Source: Marivirga salinae (lineage in GTDB: Bacteria; Bacteroidota; Bacteroidia; Cytophagales; Cyclobacteriaceae). From it: a stretch of DNA of 64,000 nt. The stretch is taken from NCBI RefSeq assembly GCF_030503855.1, contig NZ_CP129971.1, positions 1,805,501 to 1,869,500 on the forward strand, read 5' to 3'. The notes beneath the pieces are model-generated. The model worked only from the letters and a program-made list of their open reading frames with translations, did no database searches and was not told the DNA's origin. Made by a program: the position numbers and the translations under genes. Below are positions 9,313 to 18,404 of the stretch, in pieces (within the stretch, counting starts at the first letter, position 1; every line of letters begins with the position of its first letter).

Positions 9313-9470
9313 TTTATTTTTTCTTTGATTATAAAATAAGACGTTTTACATTTGTCAAAATGAATTTCACGCAAAACACATATTATTACTATTATCAAGC
9401 CCCGACAGGAATCGGTAATGGTAGTGTTATGCATATTTTGTAAGACATATTTCGAATAGAAAATATACCA

Positions 9471-9500
9471 AGCCCGGTTCCAATGGAATCGGGCTTTTTT
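9471..9500 (+). terminator. Intrinsic terminator after dnaN
   Basis: AGCCCGGTTCC, loop AATG, GGAATCGGGCT with one G-T pair, followed by a run of seven T. Classical rho-independent structure. Confidence 0.8.
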
Positions 9501-9547
9501 TATGCCCAAATTTTAAACTTTAACATTAAAAATTAATTATTAATACC

Positions 9548-10285
9548 ATGCAACAGATTTATGAAAATTACACAGCCGAAGACCAAGATGTTTGGGGGAT
9601 ACTTTTCAGAAGACAATTTGAAAACATTAAAAAAGTAGCCACCAAAGAATTTGTGGACGGAATTGATAAAATTCATTTTACCGAAAAGGCTATTCCTAAT
9701 TTTGTAGAAACAAATAAACACCTGAAGGAATTAACTGGCTGGCAGGTGGCTGCTGTACCAGGTATTGTAGATGATGATAAATTCTTTGAGCTGTTAAGCA
9801 ACAGGATTTTCCCTGCCACTACCTGGTTAAGGACTCGTGAGCAGTTAGATTACCTAGAAGAACCAGATATGTTTCATGATGTATTTGGTCATATTCCTTT
9901 GCTTGCAAATCAGCCATTTGTTGATTTCTTACAAGGATTAGCAAAAATTGGGTTGAAGCATTTGGATAATGACTGGGCAATTCATCTTTTAAGTCGAATT
10001 TACTGGTTTACGATCGAGTTTGGTTTAATCAGAGAAGAAGGAGATTTAAGAATTTATGGCGCTGGAATTATTTCTTCTCCTGGAGAAACTAAATTCTCTA
10101 TTTCTGATGAACCAGAGCATTTTGATTATAATGTGGAAGCGATCATAGATAGCAGCTATAGAAAAGATAAGTTCCAGACTAAATACTTTATCATTGATGA
10201 TTATGAGCAATTATACAGCTCTCTTCCTCATATTGAGAAAGTGATTGAAGATAGGTTACAGAAAGAGCCGATAAGCATTCCTTAG
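9548..10285 (+). CDS. phhA: Phenylalanine 4-monooxygenase (tetrahydropterin-dependent)
   Basis: 245 residues, the single catalytic domain of bacterial phenylalanine hydroxylases with no regulatory ACT domain. Iron ligands H110 and H115 lie in MFHDVFGHIPLL, and E157 in WFTIEFGL. The enzyme hydroxylates phenylalanine to tyrosine using O2 and a tetrahydropterin. No pterin dehydratase (PhhB) or catabolic gene is adjacent, so it may serve tyrosine supply or phenylalanine breakdown; the context does not decide. It follows the dnaN terminator and ends before a strong terminator pair. Confidence 0.93.
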   Translation: MQQIYENYTAEDQDVWGILFRRQFENIKKVATKEFVDGIDKIHFTEKAIPNFVETNKHLKELTGWQVAAVPGIVDDDKFFELLSNRIFPATTWLRTREQLDYLEEPDMFHDVFGHIPLLANQPFVDFLQGLAKIGLKHLDNDWAIHLLSRIYWFTIEFGLIREEGDLRIYGAGIISSPGETKFSISDEPEHFDYNVEAIIDSSYRKDKFQTKYFIIDDYEQLYSSLPHIEKVIEDRLQKEPISIP

Positions 10286-10296
10286 AATAGGGATTG

Positions 10297-10331
10297 GTGC
10301 TTATGGTTGGTGGTATACCAACCATAAGCAC
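10297..10331. repeat. 15-bp perfect hairpin after phhA
   Basis: GTGCTTATGGTTGGT (10297-10311) and its exact complement ACCAACCATAAGCAC (10317-10331) with a 5-base loop. No T-run follows, so it is not a canonical terminator by itself. It may stabilise the 3' end or be a palindromic repeat. Confidence 0.6.
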
Positions 10332-10341
10332 ATATTTCATT

Positions 10342-10376
10342 AAACCTTTCAGGTTTTCAAAATCGGAAAGGTTTTT
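10342..10376 (+). terminator. Intrinsic terminator after phhA
   Basis: AAACCTTTC (10342-10350) pairs with GAAAGGTTT (10366-10374), followed by TT and then GCCTTTAT. The stem is adequate and the T tract short. Confidence 0.55.
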
Positions 10377-10432
10377 GCCTTTATATCAGTTTATTATTTA
10401 TCTTTTTTTCTCCTCCTATCCTGAATTTTTCA

Positions 10433-10440
10433 TAAGTTTG
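10433..10440 (+). promoter_or_regulatory. Putative -7 promoter box for pcm (near-leaderless)
   Basis: TAAGTTTG matches TAnnTTTG exactly and ends only 7 bases before the pcm ATG. No TTG was found at the proper -33 distance, only a T-rich tract near 10403. If used, the mRNA would have almost no leader. Confidence 0.35.
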
Positions 10441-10447
10441 ATTTATA

Positions 10448-11095
10448 ATGGAGGACAGTTATAAACATCAAGGAATGCGCAGAAAATTGATTCAGAAACT
10501 GCGCGAAAAAGGTATTGAGGATGAAAGGGTTTTATCGGCTATGGGGAAAATCCCCAGACATGTGTTTTTTGAAAATGCCTTTTTAGAACATGCTTATCAG
10601 GATAAAGCTTTTCCAATCGGACACGGTCAAACTATTTCTCAACCTTATACTGTAGCTTTCCAGTCTGAATTATTGCAAGTAAAACCAGGGGACAAAATAT
10701 TGGAAATTGGAACGGGTTCCGGTTATCAAGCTTGTGTGCTTTGTGAACTTGGAGCTAAAGTTTATACAATAGAATATCAAAAGGATTTATACGAACGTAC
10801 CCGAAGATTTTTACCTAAGTTAGGCTATAAACCTCATTTCTTTAGTGGAGATGGTTCTAAAGGAATTCCTGCACATGCACCCTATGACAAGATCATTGTA
10901 ACGGCAGGAGCACCAAGTGTGCCTTCCGCATTAGTTGAACAATTAAATATCGGAGGATGTCTCGTAATTCCAGTAGGGGATAGTCAAACGCAACAGATGC
11001 TTCGTTTAACTAAAGAATCTGAGAAGAAAATTGTAAAAGAAGTATTTTCAAATTTTAGTTTTGTTCCTTTAAAAGGTGAGCAGGGATGGCAATAG
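10448..11095 (+). CDS. pcm: Protein-L-isoaspartate O-methyltransferase
   Basis: 215 residues, normal length. SAM-binding motif I is EIGTGSGYQ at 86-94. The conserved substrate segment IGHGQTISQPYTVA (57-70) is typical of PCMT. The enzyme methylates isoaspartyl residues in aged proteins to start their repair. It stands alone between terminators. A lipoprotein isoaspartyl peptidase lies at 40466, but there is no genetic link. Confidence 0.94.
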   Translation: MEDSYKHQGMRRKLIQKLREKGIEDERVLSAMGKIPRHVFFENAFLEHAYQDKAFPIGHGQTISQPYTVAFQSELLQVKPGDKILEIGTGSGYQACVLCELGAKVYTIEYQKDLYERTRRFLPKLGYKPHFFSGDGSKGIPAHAPYDKIIVTAGAPSVPSALVEQLNIGGCLVIPVGDSQTQQMLRLTKESEKKIVKEVFSNFSFVPLKGEQGWQ

Positions 11096-11126
11096 AAAAG
11101 GCTGAATAAATTATATCCAGCCTTTT
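11096..11126. terminator. Bidirectional terminator between pcm and carbonic anhydrase
   Basis: AAAAGGCTG (11096-11104) pairs with CAGCCTTTT (11118-11126). A T-rich stretch follows on the plus strand, and the A-run in front gives a U-run for the minus strand. It separates two convergent genes. Confidence 0.75.
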
Positions 11127-11146
11127 ACTTTTCTGTTTTTTGAAGT

Positions 11147-11773
11147 TTAAGGTTTGTGATAAAATTCTACTTCACCGCTGGCAACATCATACATGCCGCC
11201 CGCAACCCCAATAGATCCATCATCAAGCATTTCTTTTAATACAGGGCTTTTTTCTTTGATCTGCTGAATGGTAAGCTCTACATTTTTGTCAGCTACTTTT
11301 TGCACAAATTCATCATTTTTGGAGCTTCGCTCACCATCTGTTGTTACAGCATCTTTTGCAGGTTGTAGTTTTTTCAACATACCGGTAAGGTTTCCTAACT
11401 CTACATTGTCGCAAGCGCCTTTTACTGCTCCACAACTAGTGTGGCCCAATACTACAATTAGTTTTGATCCGGCTACTTTGCAGGCAAATTCCATGCTGCC
11501 TAAAATATCCTCATTCACGAAATTTCCAGCAATTCTTACGCTAAAAATATCTCCTAATCCCTGATCAAAAATAAGCTCAGCAGGAACGCGAGAATCAATA
11601 CAGCTAAGGACTATCGCAAAAGGATATTGCCCATCTCTGGTTTCATTTACTTGGTCTAAATGGTTACGGTCGGCTTTTAAATTTTCTACAAAACGTTTAT
11701 TTCCTTCTTCTAAAAGAGAAAGTGCTTTTTGCGGGTTAAGTGCCGCTTGACTTTTTTCCGTTTGTGTCTTCAT
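11147..11773 (-). CDS. Beta-class carbonic anhydrase
   Basis: 208 residues. The zinc ligands of beta-carbonic anhydrases are visible: C58 in SCIDSR (with the D60-R62 dyad), and H111 with C114 in GHTSCGA. It interconverts CO2 and bicarbonate. No signal peptide is seen, so it is probably cytoplasmic. The start lies 29 bases downstream of a SulP transporter on the same strand. This pairing is well known and points to bicarbonate uptake followed by conversion for carboxylases or pH control (inference). Confidence 0.93.
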   Translation of the reverse strand: MKTQTEKSQAALNPQKALSLLEEGNKRFVENLKADRNHLDQVNETRDGQYPFAIVLSCIDSRVPAELIFDQGLGDIFSVRIAGNFVNEDILGSMEFACKVAGSKLIVVLGHTSCGAVKGACDNVELGNLTGMLKKLQPAKDAVTTDGERSSKNDEFVQKVADKNVELTIQQIKEKSPVLKEMLDDGSIGVAGGMYDVASGEVEFYHKP

Positions 11774-11802
11774 AATTTTTTATATTAATCTTAATTAATG
11801 AT

Positions 11803-13380
11803 CTATTTTAAACTGTATTTTTTGTGAAATTCTTCGAAGCCTAATAATTCCACTTCTACATTTTTATATTTAGCACCTTCATTGGAATATAATTCAATTG
11901 CCTCTACAACATCAAAATCAATGAATTTTGATTTTCTAGCATCAATTATCACTTTAGAATTCTCTGGTATTTCGTCCAAAGTTTTTACCATACTTGCCTT
12001 ATTTAAAAAAGATACTTCATCAGATAAAACTAATCGAATTGGCTCTCCTTTTTTATGAGCATCCTTATCAAATGAATAAGTGTTTTTCATGTTCTTCAGC
12101 AAAATGTTAAGGAATCCGGCTAATAGACCAATGACAATTCCGATTAATAGATCTGTAAATACGATGGCTACAATGGTGATAATAAATGGGTAAAACTGGC
12201 TAGGTCCAACTTTATACATAGCTTTCATCAAATTAATGTTAGCCAATTTGTAACCAGTAACCAATAGTATGGCGGCTAAACTTGCGTATGGAATCATATT
12301 GATAATAGTTGGGATAAGAAGGATCGCAACTAGTAATAGTATACCATGTAGCCAAGCCGATAATTTAGTTTTAGCTCCCGAATTGATGTTTACTGTACCA
12401 CGTATAATCACGGCTGTCATAGGTAGACCTCCAATTAATCCTGCCACGATATTACCCACACCTTGTGCTTTCATTTCCCTGTTTAAAGGTGTTCTTCTTT
12501 TCTGTGGATCTAATTTATCTACTGCATCAATACTCAGCAAAGTTTCCAAACTGGCTACGATAGCAATAGTGATGGCAACAGTATAAACTACCGGTTCTGT
12601 TAAGATTGACCAATCAGGAAATACAAAAAGATTTTCAAATGAAGTGTCTTCACCTAGGACTGGAATAGTCACTAAATGTTTTTGAGCTAGTGCCATTCCG
12701 TTATCCAAAGCCATAAAAATGGCGTTTATCGCAACACCAACAAATACTACTACTAATGGAGCAGGGATTGATTTAATACTATTGTTTTTAATGTAATTCC
12801 AACCTATCAGAATTATTAATGATACTATCGATATGATAAAGGCAGTTGGATCAATGTTTTCGAAAGCCGAAACTAATGCGCTGAGAGCATTTTCATTATT
12901 ACTTTGCCAAAAGTCCAAATCGCCTAAATAATCTTTATCATATCCAAATATATGTGGTATTTGCTTGATAATTAGTAGTATACCTATGGCAGCCAGCATT
13001 CCCTTTATTACTGAAGAAGGGAAATAGTTACCTATCGTACCAGCCTTAAGAAAACCTAAAATTAATTGGATAATACCGGCTAAAACTACTGCTACCAAAA
13101 AGCCTTCAAAAAAACCTATTTCTTCTATGCCGTTATAAACGATTACAGCCAGTCCTGCTGCAGGGCCTGAGACGGCTAATTGGCTACCACTTAGTAAGGC
13201 AACTACCAAACCACCTATTATACCCGTTACTAAACCTGAGAAAAGAGGTGCTCCTGAGGCTAGTGCAATACCTAAACATAGAGGCATTGCTACTAAAAAT
13301 ACCACCAAACTGGATAAGGAATCGTTTTTAAAATGTTTAAAAGTTATTCCTGTAAATTTTGAAAATTTTGATTCACTCAT
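11803..13380 (-). CDS. SulP family anion transporter (probable bicarbonate transporter) with STAS domain
   Basis: 525 residues. The sulfate_transp core with 10-14 helices covers about 20-420, starting with the LVVFLVAMPLCLGIALASGAP segment. A C-terminal cytoplasmic STAS domain (about 440-525) includes KVIIDARKSKFIDFD. The family moves sulfate, bicarbonate or dicarboxylates. Linkage to a carbonic anhydrase gene 29 bases downstream favours bicarbonate, as in the BicA/SulP-CA group. It is probably the first or second gene of a short operon; a small unknown gene lies 100 bases upstream on the same strand. Confidence 0.9.
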   Translation of the reverse strand: MSESKFSKFTGITFKHFKNDSLSSLVVFLVAMPLCLGIALASGAPLFSGLVTGIIGGLVVALLSGSQLAVSGPAAGLAVIVYNGIEEIGFFEGFLVAVVLAGIIQLILGFLKAGTIGNYFPSSVIKGMLAAIGILLIIKQIPHIFGYDKDYLGDLDFWQSNNENALSALVSAFENIDPTAFIISIVSLIILIGWNYIKNNSIKSIPAPLVVVFVGVAINAIFMALDNGMALAQKHLVTIPVLGEDTSFENLFVFPDWSILTEPVVYTVAITIAIVASLETLLSIDAVDKLDPQKRRTPLNREMKAQGVGNIVAGLIGGLPMTAVIIRGTVNINSGAKTKLSAWLHGILLLVAILLIPTIINMIPYASLAAILLVTGYKLANINLMKAMYKVGPSQFYPFIITIVAIVFTDLLIGIVIGLLAGFLNILLKNMKNTYSFDKDAHKKGEPIRLVLSDEVSFLNKASMVKTLDEIPENSKVIIDARKSKFIDFDVVEAIELYSNEGAKYKNVEVELLGFEEFHKKYSLK

Positions 13381-13480
13381 TGTTTAATCAATTATTGATT
13401 TCTTTGTAATAAAATATTTGCAGAATTATTTTATAAGAGTTAAGAGTACTTAACACAATAAAATATGTTGATCAATCTGA

Positions 13481-13834
13481 TTAAACTTTCGGTGGGGGCG
13501 TGATTTTTAATATGGGAATGGATTGGTAAAGATTGGAGTGAAAGATGTTATTTACCAATGATTCATGTAAAATGTTATAAATAGAGGCTCGATATAAACC
13601 TAATGATTTTACATTCAGATGATTGTTTTCATCTTCATTATTTTCTTTTGAGGACTCTTTGCTTTCTTCTTCAAAAATATTCAGACCACTTGTTGATTCT
13701 TCACCTAATATATTATTGCTAACTTCTTTATCTTGAAAATCCTCAACAGCATCCAGACATAGCTGGGGTATGAAAGCCACATTAAAGAGACAGATGAAAA
13801 AGAAGGTTGATATGGTGATTTGAATAGTTTTCAC
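13481..13834 (-). CDS. Small exported protein of unknown function
   Basis: 117 residues, not recognised. A hydrophobic N-terminus (about 5-22) could be a signal peptide or anchor. An acidic, serine/asparagine-rich linker follows (ESKESSKENNEDENN, about 57-71), and the end is PILKITPPPKV. Short Bacteroidota proteins with a PPP-ending tail are often seen beside transporters. It lies on the same strand 100 bases upstream of the SulP gene, so it may be co-transcribed. Confidence 0.6.
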   Translation of the reverse strand: MKTIQITISTFFFICLFNVAFIPQLCLDAVEDFQDKEVSNNILGEESTSGLNIFEEESKESSKENNEDENNHLNVKSLGLYRASIYNILHESLVNNIFHSNLYQSIPILKITPPPKV

Positions 13835-14047
13835 TTAAAATTTTCAATACTCAAAATTAAGTATTAAAAAATTAAATATAGAATATAAGATACTTAAATG
13901 TATATAAAAAGTTTCATATACAAAAGTATTAAGATGTGAGGTATTCTATTTTTAGTGTCTTAAAGTGAATTCTAAATGTTCATGATTTCATGATTTTTGC
14001 TTTATAATCAGTTCATTTTGCAAGCCTATCTTTCATAAAAAATTACT

Positions 14048-15073
14048 ATGAAGATCTTATATGCTATACAAGGCACGGGTAACGGACATATTAGTCGAGC
14101 TAGAGATATTATTCCTGTTTTACAGCAATATGGTGAACTTGATGTTTTGTTAAGTGGGACACAGGCAGATGTCGATTTAGGCTTTTCAATTCGATACCAA
14201 TTGCATGGTTTAAGTTTTATATTCGGAAAAAGGGGAGGCGTAGATTTTTTAAAAACTATTAAGAGCATGAAGTTTTTTAGACTTGTAAGTGAAATCTGGT
14301 CTCTAAATGTCAGACAATATGATTTAGTTATTAATGATTTTGAGCCGGTTTCTGCTTGGACATGTTTACTAAAAGCGAAAAAGTGTGTTGGATTAAGCCA
14401 TCAATCAGCGGTGATTCATCCTTTTTCTCCTAAACCGAATAAGATAGATTGGATAGGTTATTTGATTTTGAAATATTATGCTCCTGTAAAAAATGCTTAT
14501 GGCTTTCATTTTAGGACTTATGCTGATAGAATTAATTCTCCTATCATTCGGGAAGAAGTACGGGCACTAGAAACTAAAGAAGAAAATTATTACACGGTCT
14601 ATTTGCCTGCCTATAGTGATGAAAGAATAATTCATGTTTTATCTAATCTAGATACTGATTTCAAGGTGTTTTCAAAACATAGTTTTAAAAGAAGAATGGA
14701 AAAAAATGTAGAGATTATCCCCATAGATAATAAGCTATATTTAAAGAGTTTGAGTTCTTGTACCGGTCTAATATGTGGTGCAGGTTTTGAAGGACCTTCT
14801 GAAGCTTTATTTCTAAATAAAAAATTATTGGTCATCCCTATGAAGGGGCAATATGAGCAGCAATGCAATGCAGTTGCCCTTGAAAAATTAGGGGTTACAG
14901 TATTAAATTCTCTTCATCTCAGACATTTAAAAACTTTGAATAAATTTATCGACCAAAAAGAAATCACTCCAATAGACTTTCCAAATGAAACAGAAAAAAT
15001 TATTGAAAAATTGATCGTAGAAAATGTAGAGCTAGATTATCCAGTTAGGGCTGATTCTTTTTCACTTTCTTGA
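14048..15073 (+). CDS. Glycosyltransferase-like protein (MJ1255/VC2487 family)
   Basis: 341 residues. The N-terminus MKILYAIQGTGNGHISRA carries the GxGNGHxSR motif of GT-B type transferases of the MurG-like MJ1255/VC2487 family. A second sugar-nucleotide site is suggested by GLICGAGFEGPSEALFLNKKLLVIP (about 238-262), resembling the donor site of MurG/UGT folds. Donor and acceptor are unknown. Its 3' end overlaps the convergent SDR gene by 37 bases. Confidence 0.8.
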   Translation: MKILYAIQGTGNGHISRARDIIPVLQQYGELDVLLSGTQADVDLGFSIRYQLHGLSFIFGKRGGVDFLKTIKSMKFFRLVSEIWSLNVRQYDLVINDFEPVSAWTCLLKAKKCVGLSHQSAVIHPFSPKPNKIDWIGYLILKYYAPVKNAYGFHFRTYADRINSPIIREEVRALETKEENYYTVYLPAYSDERIIHVLSNLDTDFKVFSKHSFKRRMEKNVEIIPIDNKLYLKSLSSCTGLICGAGFEGPSEALFLNKKLLVIPMKGQYEQQCNAVALEKLGVTVLNSLHLRHLKTLNKFIDQKEITPIDFPNETEKIIEKLIVENVELDYPVRADSFSLS

Positions 15074-16509
15074 TGGCTGATAATTTTATTCATCATTCCT
15101 TCAAAGATGAATTCATGAAATACAAAAATACTATACCAATATAGCCTACCAAATAATCCGTGGGGTCGGAAAGTTGCAGTTTGTGTTATTTTATTTTTGC
15201 CTTCTTCATTTTTGGATATCTTAAATTCTAGCCAAGCTTCTCCAGGTAATTTCATTTCAGCAAATAAGAGCAATCGCCCTTCTTTTTTATCGGCTACTAA
15301 TACTCGCCAAAAGTCTAATGAATCACCTGCAACTAATTGATCATGACTTCTTCTTCCTCTCCTTAATCCAACTCCACCAACGGCTTTATCCATATAGCCT
15401 CTTAGCTTCCATAAAAAATTCCAATAATACCATCCGCGATCGCCACCAATTTTCCATATATTTTGCAATACTTCAGATCGATTTCTTTCAAATATGGCAG
15501 TTCTTTTATCCATATAGCATCCATAAGTAGGGACTTGGACAAATTCCATTAATTCAGTATTGATTTTTGAACTGGCAAAAGCATCTTTCCAACTAGAAAC
15601 TACTTCATTTTGAGCAATTCTATCAAATGCCATTTTCACTGCTTCGCTGTAAGTAATAAGTTCTTGGGGAACAATGTCTTCTATTCCTTTATTTTCTACT
15701 ATAACCTCATTTTTCATGCTGTCAACCAAACTACTTGCAATTTTATAGCTAGTAGCTGTAACAAAATGAAGCCAATAAGAACTTAGGCGAGGAGTTAAAA
15801 CAGGAAGAGTTATAATATATCTTTTTAATCCTCTGACTTGTGCAAAGATTAAAAGCATTTCTTTATAAGTGAGGATGTCTGGACCGCCTATATCATAGGT
15901 TTTTCCATAAGATTCTTCTTTCCCGATAATGCCAGAAAGATAATTAATCACATTTCTAATTGCAATGGGTTGACAGCGAGTTCTCAACCATTTAGGTGCC
16001 ACCATAATAGGTAATTTTTCTACCAAATCACGGATAATCTCAAAAGAAGCTCCACCTGACCCAATAATAATGGCTGCACGCAATACTGTTAAAGAAGCCT
16101 TAGCTTGTGATAAAATAGTTTCAGCATTTTTTCGAGACGATAAATGTTTTGAAAGGGTGTCATCATTTGAAATACCACTTAAGTAAATAATATGTTTGCA
16201 CTCTGTTTTGTTGATTGCTTCAACAAAATTTTGAGAAGTATTCTTTTCCATTTGCTGAAAGCTACTTGATGAGCTGCCCAGCGAATGGACTAAATAAAAA
16301 GAGGCTTCTATATCTTTGGGTAGGTCTTGAAGTTGCTCTGGTTTTAGAAGATCCGCTTCATAAAATTGAACTTTGTCGATGATTTTTTCTTCAAGTTCTA
16401 TTCTTCTTTTATCTCTGACTAAGCAGATAACATCATGCCCTTGCATTACCAAAACAGGCAATAGTCTTCTGCCTATGTATCCATTTGCTCCTGTCAATAA
16501 TATCTTCAT
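15037..16509 (-). CDS. SDR-family NAD(P)-binding protein with DUF2867 domain
   Basis: 490 residues from the ATG at 16509; an upstream ATG at 16527 would add six residues without conserved character. It begins MKILLTGANGYIGRRLLPVL, with the nucleotide-binding TGxxGYIG glycine motif at 6-13 as in atypical SDRs. After about residue 300 a DUF2867 domain follows, containing GDRGWYYWNFLWKLRGYMD and SLDFWRVL. This fusion is common in Bacteroidota; its reaction is not established. The 3' end overlaps the convergent glycosyltransferase gene by 37 bases. Confidence 0.88.
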   Translation of the reverse strand: MKILLTGANGYIGRRLLPVLVMQGHDVICLVRDKRRIELEEKIIDKVQFYEADLLKPEQLQDLPKDIEASFYLVHSLGSSSSSFQQMEKNTSQNFVEAINKTECKHIIYLSGISNDDTLSKHLSSRKNAETILSQAKASLTVLRAAIIIGSGGASFEIIRDLVEKLPIMVAPKWLRTRCQPIAIRNVINYLSGIIGKEESYGKTYDIGGPDILTYKEMLLIFAQVRGLKRYIITLPVLTPRLSSYWLHFVTATSYKIASSLVDSMKNEVIVENKGIEDIVPQELITYSEAVKMAFDRIAQNEVVSSWKDAFASSKINTELMEFVQVPTYGCYMDKRTAIFERNRSEVLQNIWKIGGDRGWYYWNFLWKLRGYMDKAVGGVGLRRGRRSHDQLVAGDSLDFWRVLVADKKEGRLLLFAEMKLPGEAWLEFKISKNEEGKNKITQTATFRPHGLFGRLYWYSIFVFHEFIFEGMMNKIISHQESEKESALTG

Positions 16510-16653
16510 ATGATTGAAACCATTCAAAGTCTGAAAAGTTGTAAGTTTCGTTTATCGATTAAATAGGTGTTGTGATAGAATTTTTCTAGTGAATATAAAT
16601 GTACTTCATTATATTTAATATATCTTATAATATGTTGTATTAAACAAATAGGC

Positions 16654-17133
16654 ATGAAAAGTTTTAAATTTAAAAATACGGGGAATAGTGCATCCATAAA
16701 TAATGATATTTGTGTGCTTTTGGTGGGTAATAACCCCATTGAAATGAGCATAATTTATGAAAAACTACATGCCTTAAAGGATAAGATAAAGCATATTGAA
16801 ACAGCTTTTTCTCAGGAAGATATGATAAGAAAAATCAATTCAATACACCCTAATTGTATACTGTTAGATGATAATATTGGATTAAGTCCATTGAAAGCAA
16901 TTGTCAATAGTATTAATGAGTTGAGTAAGGAAGCTATTTCAATTACGCTATTAAAATCAAATAATTATCAAGAATTAACTTCAGGCGTTCAAGAGTATTT
17001 GATGAAAGATGGATTAGATGAGACAAGAATATATAATTCCTTAAGAAATGCGTTAAGATTTAAGAAAACGCAACAGTTTTTTAGAATCAAGTATTACTCA
17101 GGTAAAAGAAATATTAAAAGAATGTTTATATAA
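16654..17133 (+). CDS. Degenerate response-regulator receiver protein
   Basis: 159 residues. The fold pattern is that of a CheY-like receiver domain from about residue 17 to 135: first strand DICVLLVGNN, phosphorylation-site strand CILLDDNIG with D72, and the conserved Lys as K118 in EYLMKDG. The two acidic Mg-binding residues that normally follow the first strand are replaced by G25-N26-N27, so normal phosphorylation is doubtful. The basic C-terminal tail is not a recognised output domain. The gene ends in an 8-base overlap with the convergent protease gene. Confidence 0.65.
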   Translation: MKSFKFKNTGNSASINNDICVLLVGNNPIEMSIIYEKLHALKDKIKHIETAFSQEDMIRKINSIHPNCILLDDNIGLSPLKAIVNSINELSKEAISITLLKSNNYQELTSGVQEYLMKDGLDETRIYNSLRNALRFKKTQQFFRIKYYSGKRNIKRMFI

Positions 17134-18382
17134 AAGCCTCTAAATAGAAAGTGAAGGCTAGTATTTTTTCACCTCTTTTCACTTTAATTTTGATTTTTTT
17201 TCCTTCTTTTTTTCTTAGCTTTCTATTTATCAATTCTAAGCTAAGCCCTTTGCCTGAATTACCATTTAAACTTATAATTTTATCTTCCTTTCTTAATCCG
17301 GCATCATAAGCTGGTGTATTTTCTCTTACTTTTTCAATTTCGTAATAGGGTTCTAAATAATATTCTCCTTTGGCTACTACAGTCATACCACTCATATCAT
17401 GTTTGAATTTGGCGGTTTTCAGACTGTTCCGCCTGATATATAATTTATCATTACCATAATCAAAAAATAGTTTAAAATGTTTTAATACACCTCCTCCAAT
17501 TGTACCGTTCCTCCCCGTAATTTTAATGATATCTTCATATGCTCCTGAATCAGGATAATTGGCCACAACATCTTCTAAAATATATTTATCTAAAGACAGT
17601 TGTGGAATTCTTGCGGCATGTCCTTCAATAGAACCGGCAATGCCTGCTCCTAATACGTCTCTTACATTTTTCTCGGGAAGTTGAATATCCTTACTACTAT
17701 TTTTATGAAGCATTAAGGGATGAGATGCCCCAGTATCAATCATTAGTTTACTTAAAATTTCTGTTGAGTCATTTAATTTAATTTTTTGATAAATATATGG
17801 CTTGCTTTGTTCGATTTTCATCTCTATAGATCTATAAAAAAACATAGGCCGGTTGAAAGATTCAGGAAGATAAAATTTCATTACCTCATTTCTATAATCT
17901 ACTTTAACAATAAAATTTTTAAAGAAATCATAGCCTAAAATTCCGTGAATTTTTATACCCAAGTTTTTTTGAAGATTTAAATAGTCCTCTTTTAATATTA
18001 GTAGTGGAATATTGTTACCAGTAATTTTCCCGACTTTTATATTGGTTTTATTAGCGATATAGGCTTCTACTTCTTTAATGCCAGCAGCTCCAATTAGCAC
18101 TAATTTTCTGTCAGGTTCAATGTTAAGTATGTCGCTATATGTTTTGTCAATTAAAACAGTATTGGTTACTCCAGTATCCACTATAAATTTTAATGGTATA
18201 ACTCCTTCAAAAAGAACATCGACAATGATTAAATTACTATTTATATCAAAAGGAATGCTGGTACTTTTTTTATCGTCATTTATTTCGAAGCCAAATTTTA
18301 AATTTTGCCCTGAAACTTTTTTAATTTCAGCAGTTAATATAAGTAAAGTTAAAAAAGCATAGTATATACACTTTTTAATCAT
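17126..18382 (-). CDS. Retropepsin-like aspartyl protease with PDZ domain
   Basis: 418 residues from ATG 18382; a TTG two codons earlier is less likely. A signal peptide covers about residues 1-26. Two aspartyl-protease half-domains each carry a D-T-G triad: FIVDTGVTN (D69) and LMIDTGASH (D216). A C-terminal PDZ domain (about 345-418) includes PAYDAGLRKEDKIISLNG. Two DTG sites in one chain fit the gag-asp_proteas/aspartyl_protease_2 type common in Bacteroidota. It is probably periplasmic; substrates are unknown. It is divergent from deoC. Confidence 0.87.
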   Translation of the reverse strand: MIKKCIYYAFLTLLILTAEIKKVSGQNLKFGFEINDDKKSTSIPFDINSNLIIVDVLFEGVIPLKFIVDTGVTNTVLIDKTYSDILNIEPDRKLVLIGAAGIKEVEAYIANKTNIKVGKITGNNIPLLILKEDYLNLQKNLGIKIHGILGYDFFKNFIVKVDYRNEVMKFYLPESFNRPMFFYRSIEMKIEQSKPYIYQKIKLNDSTEILSKLMIDTGASHPLMLHKNSSKDIQLPEKNVRDVLGAGIAGSIEGHAARIPQLSLDKYILEDVVANYPDSGAYEDIIKITGRNGTIGGGVLKHFKLFFDYGNDKLYIRRNSLKTAKFKHDMSGMTVVAKGEYYLEPYYEIEKVRENTPAYDAGLRKEDKIISLNGNSGKGLSLELINRKLRKKEGKKIKIKVKRGEKILAFTFYLEAFI

Positions 18383-18404
18383 AGTCAAAAATTAAATAAT
18401 AAAT

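Noticed and set aside
9400..9465. Riboswitch before phhA
   Set aside because: The only convincing structure is the dnaN terminator; no known aptamer core could be recognised.
11268..11564. Plus-strand frame inside the carbonic anhydrase gene
   Set aside because: It is an antisense shadow of a gene with intact zinc ligands; the same holds for other opposite-frame readings inside clear genes.
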